From positions 1,848,501 through 1,912,500 of the forward strand of contig VICG01000011.1 in assembly GCA_008692225.1 (NCBI GenBank): DNA of 64,000 bases, read 5' to 3'. Source of the DNA: Monilinia fructicola (Eukaryota > Ascomycota > Leotiomycetes > Helotiales > Sclerotiniaceae). Made by a program: the position numbers and the translations under genes. The notes under the pieces were generated by a model. The model saw only the letters and a list, made by a program, of their open reading frames with translations, had not been told where the DNA came from and did no database searches. This document shows positions 11,922 to 22,425 of this stretch, in pieces; the first letter of the stretch is position 1; every line of letters begins with the position of its first letter.

Positions 11922-12273
11922 ATGTCATCTACCCCAGATATTCCCCAAGGAATCCCCGCAGATAATGATTATGTCTCACGTTCCGGGCACAAGCAAGAAC
12001 CAATCCCAGTCCAAAGTGATGGGGCTACTATCGAGGACCCGATAGATGCAGATAGTGCCAACAGTGATGCACAGCTCGGTAGGTTTTGTCGATATGATGC
12101 TGAAAGTGGGCTAACATGGTTATACAGAGCGTGACGATAAGGAGGCCATTGATAAGGATAATATCATTGACAGTAAGACAAGAGGTGCTGCTAAGTCCGC
12201 AGAGACTTACCGGGAGCCGGAGGATGAGGAAGGGTTACCTACAAATGATGGAACGAGTGCGGTTGCCCAGTAA
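11922..12273 (+). CDS. Small acidic hypothetical protein, two exons
   Basis: Exon 1, 11922-12078; intron 12079-12127 (49 nt, GTAGGT donor, GCTAAC branch, CAG acceptor); exon 2, 12128-12273. The product is 100 residues, hydrophilic and acidic, with no signal peptide. Conserved-looking patches are DNDYVSRSGHKQEPIPVQSD, DPIDADSANSDAQL, DDKEAIDKDNIID, TRGA and DEEGLPTNDGTS. This resembles small acidic ascomycete proteins sometimes annotated as carrying a CHZ-like histone-chaperone motif. I regard that link as tentative. Frame is intact across the junction. It converges with the BCS1-like gene, whose stop lies under 200 bp away. Confidence 0.75.
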
Positions 12274-12460
12274 TCTGCAATGAATGTAATGATAGTAACG
12301 CGAGAAAGGCGAGTAAGACTTAAAACAATTTTCTGCAAGATGCCATGGCAATGCAATAAAACTTCCGTGGTCGCTTTCTTCGCATATGGTGTCAGTGTCA
12401 ATGCTGTGGTACAGAAGTATCCATATACTGGTGCTATACTGCCTTGCGAATAGATCCACC

Positions 12461-13847
12461 TCAAGCTGTTACCTTGATCCCATTTTCAAGGGTTTGAGGC
12501 TCGTAAATTCTGGGTATCAATCCCTCAACCATATCAATGGCTCCCTCCATACTGTCCTTATTGAACACAAAGAGCCCCTGTATAGCGGCCATACTCGTAT
12601 GGAGCTCTGGCTCAACCGTTTTGCCTTCTTCGTTCGCAACAAGCCCGAATCTCGCCAATTTCGCTAAAAATCGCAATTTTCCACTTCCATCCTTATCAAC
12701 ATCACCATAAAATCTATCCCACATTTCCGCAGCCTGATATCTTGTAGCTTCGCCAATTCGTTCTATCATATCCACTCGTCCAGGCCGGATCAAAGCAGCA
12801 TCAAGTCGATCAATATGATTTGTAGTAAGGAAAGCAATTCTTTCCTCGCCAGCTGCCACTCCATCCAATGCGTTCAACAATCCAGAGAATGTAACCGTCG
12901 CACCCGAATAGCCGTCAGATTCCACTTGTTTTCTATTCACAAACGCAGCATCTGCATCTTCCAGCAGTACAAGCGTTCGTGGAGGTAATTTAGTGAGAAA
13001 GTGCGCCAATCTATCATCTGTCATTCCCCGCTCGCTCAAATTGATCATCGCGACTCCAAAATTCAATTCTCCAGCCAGTGCCTGTATAAAAGGAAGTTTT
13101 ACCACTTCCAGGTGGACCATATAGAAGATAACCTCTACGGTAAGGTATCCCTCGATCCACATACCATTTTTGCCGACTCAGAAAATCCTTCACATCATCC
13201 ACAATTCGTTGCTTGACTCCTTCGTCTAATATCACAGAGCTTAGCGGCCTTTTACGTCGCGCGTCTCCAAACTGTCTCCAATCCATTCCGGAACTCTTGT
13301 AAATCACCGTTTTGCCTTCATGTGCCGTCGCAGCCAATTGATGTGCTTCTGCGAAAATCTCCGCGAATACATGTCGGTGAGCGTATAAAGTTCGTAATGT
13401 GATCGTCTCGTGAGGCACACCAGTATTCATATTATGACTGCTTTGCTTTTCTCGCTGAACCAAAATAAAAGCATTCTTGTGTTGAATAACATGTTTGCCA
13501 TAACCTGGTTGAGCAAGAAATGTCGCGGACGATGGACCACCTTCAGACTGTTCACCCGTTGTCCGCATAGAGTAATCATGAACCCGTGTGATCTTTGACG
13601 CGATAAAGCCTCCAGGTGGCCGAGGGAGACATAGCCATGCTAATATCCATTGGTACGATGGATCCTCTTTACTAATTTCAAGATTTACCATAAGACGTCT
13701 TTTTATTGTAGAAGCTCCAAGTATCATGAAACGTCGTCCGATGGCGGCAGAAGCTCCAAGACCTGCGAGGCCGATACCTCCAGCGAAAACAGGATTATTG
13801 AAGAGTGCATCGAGGGTGGTCAGCGATGCTGTTGATGAATCTGGCAT
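12461..13847 (-). CDS. BCS1: Bcs1-type mitochondrial AAA ATPase (one apparent frameshift)
   Basis: Bcs1 is an inner-membrane AAA ATPase that translocates the folded Rieske Fe/S protein during assembly of respiratory complex III. Seen: an N-terminal transmembrane segment (GGIGLAGLGASAAIG), the BCS1-N region (LMVNLEISKEDPSYQW), Walker A GPPGSGKTS at about residues 244-252, Walker B LVLLEDADAAF, and the sensor/arginine-finger region TTNHIDRLDAALIRPGR. There are no introns. The frame breaks immediately after GKTSF and resumes as IQALAGEL, explained by one extra base in the A4 run 13088-13091 (T4 on the coding strand). Discounting it gives exactly 462 codons, close to yeast Bcs1 (456 residues). 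The break inside the P-loop would be fatal if real, so a consensus error is the likelier explanation. Fungi also carry Bcs1 paralogues, but the length and N-terminus fit the mitochondrial protein. Confidence 0.9.
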
Positions 13848-14121
13848 TTTCTTTTATGTTAGGTGGGATAAATTTCTGAGATTATCATGTCACCGGAAGA
13901 AAGGTTAGGATAGCCCGATGATAGCCGATGTTTGGCAAGAAGAGGGAAAGTAAGGTAAGATTATGATTATAGGAAAATTATTCGTAGAAAATCATTAATT
14001 AGTATTATTATTGTCATTATACAATTTGTTAGTAGATGGGTAGATAGATACTGGGTAGGTAATTAAAAAACAATTGGAGTAAGGGAATTTATATATATTA
14101 TATAAAAAGAAAATATTAGAT
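13848..14121. other. BCS1 upstream region
   Basis: Promoter side of the BCS1-like gene, becoming AT-rich toward the minisatellite. Confidence 0.35.
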
Positions 14122-14351
14122 AAAAATAGAAAATAGAAAATAGAAAATAGAAAATAGAAAATAGAAAATAGAAAATAGAAAATAGAAAATAGAAAATAGA
14201 AAATAGAAAATAGAAAATAGAAAATAGAAAATAGAAAATAGAAAATAGAAAATAGAAAATAGAAAATAGAAAATAGAAAATAGAAAATAGAAAATAGAAA
14301 ATAGAAAATAAAAAATAGAAAATAGAAAATATAAAATATAAAATATAAAAT
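14122..14351. repeat. (AAAATAG)n minisatellite, about 29 units
   Basis: A near-perfect 7-bp array of AAAATAG, grading at the right end into AAAATAT units. Long Phe/Leu/Tyr-rich frames on the minus strand are this repeat translated in all phases. They are not genes. Confidence 0.95.
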
Positions 14352-16648
14352 ACAATAATATAATAGTACCAAGGTAAGTCCTACAAACACCTTTATACTT
14401 GATACTCAACCCCTTTGCCAATGGTTAGGGAAAACCTCTACCTCAGACAAACGAACCAACCACCTAGTAAACCTTATACCTATACTGTAACGCAGGAACA
14501 GTATAGTATCTACGGAGTAGATTCTAGAGCTGCAGTAAGGTTGCATCAGTATTTCGATTGCATACCAGGAAGGTATTCAGCTACTCAACCTTTTGAACCC
14601 CCGATTCTACATCTCTGCCATACAAAGATCAAACTGTTGGACCCGAGTGGATGAGTATATGGAGTCGATCTACTCCTAAGGTTACTATTAAGTATGTACA
14701 GAGAGAGTACTCCGTATGTACTCGAGTAGATATGATCGCAGAGAATGAATACCAAGCTTTCAGCTACTGTACCTATTGCCTACCTAGTCATTACTTTGTT
14801 GTCTGCGATGATTTATTAATATTTCCCTCATGACCGCAATCAATGCATTTAATTTCTTGAGAAGAAATTACGATTGACAAGCTTTTGCCAATGAACTGGT
14901 CAGTGTTGAAGGGGACCAAGAATGATCGACTTCAAGTGTCCGAAATGCAAGGAATGGCGTACCTAGAGTCGTAGTAAGTAGATTGAACTACATACTCCGT
15001 ACATGCTTTTTTACTGCTCTCCTTAGCTACACCTGGCTACTTCTTTAGCTGCATATTCTTCAACTGTATCTCCTAGCTACAGATTCTTTAGCCATCTACT
15101 GTATACCTTTGACTACCTGCAGATTCTTTTGACAGCTGCGACATGTTCGTTAGCTACTCCGTACATCTTGTTGGAGATATTGGCGCAGTAAACCTTACCG
15201 CCAAAGTTTGGGAGGTATTTTGGATTTTCCCGCGTTTTCAATAAACTATATATTCGTTCAAGTGGAATTATGGAACTTGCTGTCAATACAATCAGAAACT
15301 CAAAGCTGGGTCGGTTTGACATGGAGCATTCCTAAAGCAATGGTGAAGATAACCATTCGTGGAGCCGTCTATTGTTGGAATGCGAGTACGATGGAAAGTG
15401 CGAGTTTCGCCGTAACTTAAGACAGGGTGGATAGCCCTGTAGCGAGAATTTAAAGTGTCAAATGGTGACCAAAGTAGATTCCAGTATTGAATGACGGACA
15501 AATGAAATACGCCGAACAGGGTAGAAGACGACATTCAAGGATATACGAAATAGATTAACTTTAGATCCCGCCGATCTGCGGGAACCAATGGTCTCCATCT
15601 TCTCGAAGTCATGGATGTGGTAGGGCTTTCTTGTCAGAATGTTATCTGTCTTCGTAGCTTCTACTCAAATTAGCATGATGAAAGTGGTGAAACATTGTCA
15701 AAACAGCCCGAAATCCGTGCGTAAGTTTACCATGGAAGATTCAACTGGATTTCACGCGTGTTTCCATGTTACGAAGAAGCAATTCCTAGACCGGAGAACA
15801 TTTGCTCCCCCGGACTAGTCGTTGGATTTGTATCGCCGTGATTGATTGTTCATGATGTCTGCTTCAAGATTCGTTTCCAAGTCTCAAGGTAATACCAGGG
15901 AAATTAAGCCATATCAAGATTCAAGATTGAGGATTCAATATTCAATATTCAACATTCAACAGTTAAGTGTCAAGTGTCAAGTGTCATGAGTCAAGAGTCA
16001 AGAGTCAAGAGTCAAGAGTCAAGAATCAAGAGTCAAGATTTGAATGGCTACTCGCTGCTACTTTTGGAAAAGCCCCTATTCGATCAGAAGATCTTCATCC
16101 CAATTAATGGAAAGCTTCTTTTCAATCTGGTCAAATTTGGAAAATCACGAAATCATGTGATGATTAATAAGATTTCAAAGATAAATTTAATGTCTAAAAG
16201 AAGAAACGTCACGCTCAGACTTTTTGTAATGCTTGAAATTATCTATTCTGCCGATATTTGAAACTCGGGTAGCCCTTGGCATACATGTATTACCTGCTAA
16301 GGCGGCCAATCAATTTCAGCCCTTGGCGTTTAAACTTTCCATACACTCATCTATTCTACACTCTATCCGAGTGCGTTAGGCTGACCGGTTTATACATAGC
16401 CTTCAGTTTGAAAGTCAATATCCCATGTTGATGGGATGAAGACAAAATGGATTCTAGATTTGGCTGGCAATGCGAGTGCCCAACCCCCTGGGCGGTTCTG
16501 ATAACAAAAGTCGGTCCAGTTCCTTCATCATGTTGGCATTTTTGATATTCGTTTAAAGAGTTCCATAATCCCCTCCTCACATTTACTCTCCTTACTACAC
16601 TAAAATAATCTTTCCATCGCCAATCACTGCGGGCAGTATTCATTCATT
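14352..16648. other. Intergenic, rich in TACTCCGTA motifs
   Basis: No gene supported. The 9-mer TACTCCGTA or its complement appears four times between 14511 and 15163. A short GTCAAGA/GTCAAGT tandem lies at 15965-16038. Small open frames near 14415, 15208 and 15974 have no family motifs. Confidence 0.45.
15965..16038. repeat. 7-bp tandem repeat (GTCAAGA/GTCAAGT)
   Basis: About ten degenerate 7-bp units, starting as GTCAAGT and becoming GTCAAGA. Lies about 600 bp upstream of the sulfate permease gene. Confidence 0.85.
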
Positions 16649-18907
16649 ATGGGGAAAGCAGCCGGTAAATTACAGGGGATCAAGGAAGCATTTAAGAATG
16701 ATGAGAACTTCTCTCGGGGAATAAAGGGTATCGTGCGGGGAGCAAAGGCATTACCATCAGCGACAGGAAGATACTTCATTCAAAAAGTGCCTGTCGTACG
16801 TTGGATTCCTCAATACTCGCCAAAATGGTTGTTGGACGATGTAATCGCTGGTGTTACGGTCGCACTTGTTATAGTTCCACAGGCTCTTGCTTCGGCAGTC
16901 ATAGCTGGCGTGCCATTGGAACAAGGTCTATTCGCTAGTTGGTTGCCATCAGCTATATACTTCTTTATGGGCACTTCGAAAGGTAACCTCTTTCCCGTGA
17001 TACCAGAAGTGGTTGGAGCTGATGATTATAGATATTGCTACGGGTCCCACGACATCTCTCAGTCTACTTACCAATGCCGTCGTTCTATCCATTGCCGCCG
17101 AAGACGTTCCAGTACCACCGGCCCTCATCGCTTCCGCTCTCTCGTTTGCCATAGGCCTAATGTTTTTAGTCTTCGGACTTTTAAACCTCGGATGGATTTT
17201 GAATTTCGTAACGGTTCCTATGTTGGTCGGGTTCCAAATGGCGGCAGGGTTGTACATCTGTCAAGCTCAGATTCCCTTAATCTTGGGAGAATCGGGCGTG
17301 GGTAACAATTTCGCCACGCAAATGATGGAAGTGCTGAAGAACATTAAAACTACACAACCACTGTCTTTGGCTGTTGGTGTGGGAGCCGCAGTAGTCATCG
17401 TTGGATTGAAGTTCGTGGCCAAGAAATGGGGCCAAAGGAACGTCTTCATCAAAGTTCTCTCGAATCTCAGAAACATTCTTGTCATCGCCATCTTTACCGG
17501 TGTATCTTGGCTTGTCAACAAGGATCTCGAGCATCCAAAATTCCCCATCGCAGGAACACTTCCCCAGGGCATCCAAGCTCCAAAAGCACCCACCAAAGTC
17601 GTCCTGCTCGTTCTTACCAGAGCGATTCCAGTAAGTTACAAATGAAAGTTGAGTGCATTGGAGTATCTTGCTAATGTTTTCTCCTTGCTAGATATTCTTA
17701 GCTGCAGCTGCCGAACACTTAATCTTTGCCAAGTCTTTTGCTCGCCAAAACAAGTACGAAATCGATGAATCTCAAGAGCTCGTCTTCCTCGGTACCGCAA
17801 ACCTCTTGAATGGAGTTTTTTGGTGGCATGCCAGTCTCAGGGTCCCTGGCTCTCACAGCCCTAAATTCCTCGACTGGAGTTAGATCACCCCTCGCCGGAT
17901 TATTCTCATCCGGACTTGTCTTTCTTGCCATCAACGCGATTACGGACCAGTTCCAATGGATTCCAACTGCTGCAACCAGTGTCATTGTCTTCATCGCTGT
18001 TGGAGAGATTCTGCCTCCGAACGACACATTTGGTAAATTTTGGAAAGGATCATTTGCAGATTTCATGGGTTTTCTGATTGTTATGAACGGTGCACTAATC
18101 TCAGGCTTGGAGACTGCCATTGCACTAGGCGTAGTCTACATGATCCTTTACACTCTCTTACGAACACTATTCACCTCCATCACACCATTGAAACCCCTCG
18201 ATATCGAAAACCGATACAGCTTTAACGATGTGGACAAGAGAAGAAAACCACTTTCGGGCGGCCGCGTGCCGGAAGGAACTGAAGTCATCACATTAGAAAC
18301 CTCTATTATCTACCTCAATGCCGAGCGAATCAAGAAAAGCATCTTGGAGACCGTCTGGAGAAACTACGAGCCAACACCATACGGCACAACAGAGCGAAAG
18401 GGATGGAGTGACTATCGTGCGCGACGAACCGCCGCACTCCGTCGCAGAGCCAGCATCGACAGACCATTAACATACCTCACAAAACTCGAAGTTCTCGTAC
18501 TGAATTTCTCCTGCGTTCCCATCATCGACACTTCTGGCCTGACGTACCTCCAAGATCTCAAGGAAGAAATCATAGAGTACAGCGGGGATTCCGTCGAAAT
18601 ACGCTTTGTGGGCATGAATGCGGCGGTGCAGAAAAAGTTCCAAAGGGTCGGGTGGCCATTGGGCAGCTGGCAAGAATCGCAAATCGGTCTGCCGGCGGGA
18701 ATCGATATCATATTCGAGGATCTGCATGATGCGGTCGCGACCCCAAGATCTGTCAGAGCGTCGATGAATGTGCAGACGTTTGAGTTTGGAGACCCGAGGA
18801 ATGACATGGAACATGAGATGGATGAGGATGCATTCCCAAAGGATAGGACTACGGTTATCCACACCAATGTTGTGACCAAGGATGGACGGGCTTATATTGA
18901 AATTTAA
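16649..18907 (+). CDS. SulP/SLC26-family sulfate permease with STAS domain (one apparent frameshift)
   Basis: Predicted plasma-membrane anion transporter importing sulfate or a related anion. Three exons: 16649-16982, 17032-17630, 17692-18907. Introns 16983-17031 and 17631-17691 have GTAACC/GTAAGT donors and TAG acceptors. The SulP signature runs from PKWLLDDVIAGVTVALVIVP through VPLEQGLFASW and ATGPTTSLSLLTNAV. About ten hydrophobic helices follow, then a C-terminal STAS domain (LEVLVLNFSCVPIIDTSGL, IRFVGMNAAVQKKF). In exon 3 the frame breaks at LLNGVF and resumes GGMPVSGSLALTALN, explained by one extra T in the T6 run 17816-17821. Corrected length is 715 residues, normal for fungal SulP-STAS proteins. 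Which anion is carried cannot be judged. A possible alternative is a vacuolar or organellar member of the same family. Confidence 0.92.
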
Positions 18908-19860
18908 GGGTATGGAAGGTCTTTGAGCGAGATTCATGGGAGCTTCATTCTTTTGTTACTTTTTCTTTTGTCTGATTGTTTATACTTAGCATGGGATCTT
19001 GGGCGGCTATGTGCTGGATACTATGGCACAATTTATTATTGTCTTTCTCTGAAAGTAACATGGCCTGCTATAAATGACTGGCGTGAAAGTGCTTGTGTGA
19101 AGGTCCATGAATCGAAAAGTTGACTTGTAGCTCACCGGGGGCTCCATCAGATCTATGCGATGTCAAAGAAGACCATGTATTTGATACATCTAGAATCTCA
19201 TGGATGGAGCATTCATTAAGAGATTCACCTAGATCAACGTCGATACTGAAACTATCTACCCAAGTAGGTAGACTGGACAATCCATCCATTCGATGTTCAT
19301 GGCAGTTGCAATAATGTACGAGTATAAGAACCCAATAATGATCTATACCCTGTTAGGAAATCATCGTTTGTGGCCCGTGCGTCGTGCCTTTCCCAAAGTT
19401 GTCCTGCGGTGAATTTCCCCACATTAGAAATTCTCCATGAAGTTTAAAGATCCATGGACAACTTAAAACTTGCTTGTTACATTTGACTGGCACGAAAGAT
19501 ACCACCCATGGATATCCCAGAAAGTCGGAGTATAGATATTCCACAATCCCAACAGGAATGAACAGATTGCCTGGCCATGGAGCAATTGACTGTTTGAAGA
19601 GTTTCTGACCCAACGACTGCCACATTTATCATGATGAACATGATCGCGACGCGATTGAATGTCCGAGCAATTTTGCCTTTTTTTTTATTCCGCCACATGC
19701 ACATGGTATCACATGTACGACATGGCATTACATAGAATATGCTGACTACGCAAATACAAGGGTTCAAATGTTGCTTGGACAGATGATTGAGGAGAGCTCG
19801 AGAGTGTAATGTCATCAGTTGGGCATGCTGAAGGGAGCGAAAACCGGGATGAGGATATTG
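18908..19860. other. Intergenic
   Basis: Minus-strand frames at 19353-19625 and 19477-19815 overlap each other and show no domain. Nothing supported. Confidence 0.4.
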
Positions 19861-20327
19861 CTAGTAAAAGCATTGTTCCTGGTTCCTTGGGCTGAAAAGC
19901 CTGATTTCATCATTGGCAATATTGACAGGAGTTAAGGTCCGGTCATTGAGTCGAATGGCAACAGCATTGAGTGTAGAGGCAGCCTCTCGGGCACCACCCG
20001 CAGCGCCAAAAGGACTATATTCAATTTGCCATTTTGTTCCTGACCGTATTTCTGACAGCTTCGCGACTTCGGCACTTCTATCAAAGTAGCAATAACTCGA
20101 ATGGCCGGATTACCACCATCATTATTGTTACACTCATGGATATGCTCCAGAAGATAGTTTAGCTGGAGCCCAACGTCATATTTTTCACGCATCATCAATT
20201 GCTCTTTCATTTGTTGGTCCCTGAAAAGAGGTAGCGCCTCAAGGATCTTCCCATGTGAGCACTTTGCATGGTCTAAAAAGCCCTTTGGGAGGGTTAGGAC
20301 AAGAAAAAGAGCCGAACACGTCGCCAC
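19861..20327 (-). CDS. Unknown protein, probably frameshifted
   Basis: No family recognised. A minus-strand frame from 20327 reads through REKYDVGLQLNYLLEHIHEC and NPAIRVIAT. The sequence then continues naturally in another frame as DRSAEVAKLSEIRSGTKWQI, TLNAVAIRLNDRTLTPVNIA and NDEIRLF, to a TAG at 19861-19863. A single missing base in the AAA run 20083-20085 (T run on the coding strand) would join them into 155 residues. Further coding-like sequence (DKIGHYALNAAQKMICGDVF) lies upstream in a third frame to about 20400, so the real start is uncertain. Composition (mixed polar and hydrophobic, with Cys) is protein-like. It could be a small secreted protein, but I see no clear signal peptide. 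Confidence 0.38.
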
Positions 20328-22425
20328 ATATCATTTTCTGGGCCGCATTCAATGCGTAGTGCCCTATCTTGTCTTGCAATTTTAGCAATCGGCAACAGAA
20401 TTACGAGCTGGGCTTAGAGCGTCAAACTGGGCTTCACATCGTCTCGGCCAGTTACGGTTGAATTAGAGTTGCATCAGTGGATTTTTGTCCTTTTCTTGGG
20501 AAAGAATTTGATCTTGCGGCACGGCGATCAGCTAGCTAGTCTTCAGTGGTTGGCTTATAATATCTCAATACTCGGCAAAGAGGCCAGAAGGTTCATAATT
20601 ATTGGAGGACCAGGGTAGTTAGGCTTCATGGGCTAACCTGGATATGGACAGTGGCCCCGATTGATAAGGCTCTTATCACGCTTACCTACCTCCACTACGA
20701 GGGGAGACCGTTCACTGCGGATTGTGTAACAAAGCACAAAGCTTTTTGAACTTGGAGAAACTTGATTCAGGAGACTATCAAGACGATGGACAAAAAAATA
20801 TGCAACAATTATTGTGGAAATGAAATTTCGGGTCGGTTATCAAATTTTACAACATCTACATTGAATTCCTTTCTTGGACACATCTCTATTCGGAAGTGCG
20901 GCCTCGGCCTTGGATCGAATTAAGTCTCAAAACTTCCTACGAACCCTGTATATGCAGATAATCTTCAATGCAAAATTAGAAATGCTTCGGCTCTTATGGT
21001 TCCGATATCCCCATCAATCGATGGCCAGATTTTCATGTAAATCGGGACCAAGGGCCAAAAAAGAATATTAAGAATATCCCCTGGTCTGAATCTGCGCGTC
21101 GTGGAATGTGATCTGAGAGATTCTAATCCTCGGGTTTCAATCAAATTTGCTGACGCGGAGAGAGCTGAAGAACAAGGATATTCTAGATTCGGCAAATATC
21201 ATATGCTGATATCTTGAATAATTCTTTGGCCCCTATGGCTTCTATGGCTCCTGTAGCTGCACTGGCTTCCATGGCTTCCATGGCTTCTGTGGCTTTCCAG
21301 GGCAGTCCCGAGAAAGATTGGCGAAATCTCACGAATCTTGTCCGACCTTACAGCGGCAATTAGCATACAATTGTGATTCTGTGATTGGGACTGGATTACG
21401 ACATGGCAGTCATTTTCTGGTGATCACGAGCTTTTCCCCACAAGCCACCACTCCTCAGAATCTTACCCCGCAATATCAAATGTGGAGGATATATGGAGAA
21501 GAGATATGTATGCAAACTGTATGCAAACTATATGGAATCTATATGCAATCTGTATGCACTCCACCAACCATTCACCAACCATCCAACCACCAACCACCAA
21601 CCACATCGACCATCCATACCAAACTACAATACCAGATACACCTTTAGCCACGTCCCATCCATACATCACCATCATCACAATCATTTATTTGAACATGGGT
21701 CGGACCGGAGAACGGCCGTTACCAAATTCACGAAAATGCTCCATAGTGTGAAAGATTTTATCCTCAAAATTATCTTACACACGTGGTAAAGTTAGGGATA
21801 ATAAATCTCCTTCCGTCTTTTGTATGGACTCACTCGTGAGTTCTTCGTTGTCAGAATTATCTTAATTTATGCTGTCATAGTAAAATTTTGACTTTTGTTG
21901 TTTGAGATTGATTTTCTTCTTGGCCTAGATTTTGCTCACAAGGCCATTTTTCGGCAGTGATTCGGAGCATTTTATCCAGGGTACACATCACTGGGTCCGC
22001 TTGTTTGATTATTCCGGTTCCCAGACTTTCATGGTTCGCCTCAAGCACAAGGTAATATCAAGTTCATCTTATGTTCAATGATCATGAGGCGGGAAAACCC
22101 TCACATGTCACTCATGGGCTCCGAGCATGTACAGGACGCCAAAGTCACACAAGCTGTTTGTTTATGGCAGCTTGTGATGACATTCTGTCAAGAAAGACCG
22201 CGAAGTAGAAGGAATGATTCTGTCTGTCTCAATCCTACACTTCCTAAGCTGGATCCGACCCTTGACGGCGCTTTTATTTTCTCCTTTTGGGTAGACTGTC
22301 TGAATGTTACATGTAGGTACAATGAGGATTCAGTATATAAGTAATCAACAATTTCCTATCGAAACACATCCTACTCTCTTCATACTCCATGCCAATTCGC
22401 TCACTCTTCAAACCATTCTTTCATC
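20328..22425. other. Intergenic
   Basis: Contains a short imperfect repeat ATGGCTTC(C/T) around 21237-21292. A TATA-like box for GH55 lies near 22334. Frames around 20874, 21318 and 21480 lack motifs. The last is a translated ATGCAAACT/CCAACC-rich stretch. Confidence 0.4.
22334..22340 (+). promoter_or_regulatory. TATA-like box of the GH55 gene
   Basis: TATATAA about 90 bp upstream of the ATG at 22426. Confidence 0.4.

Noticed and set aside
12461..13847. Programmed frameshifting in BCS1
   Set aside because: No slippery heptamer with a downstream structure is evident, and similar single-base slips occur in unrelated genes across the window.
14122..14351. Telomere-like repeat
   Set aside because: The unit AAAATAG is not the fungal telomere unit TTAGGG, and ordinary genes lie on both sides.
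13995..14421. Long minus-strand Phe/Leu/Tyr-rich membrane-like ORFs
   Set aside because: Purely the (AAAATAG)n array read in different phases.
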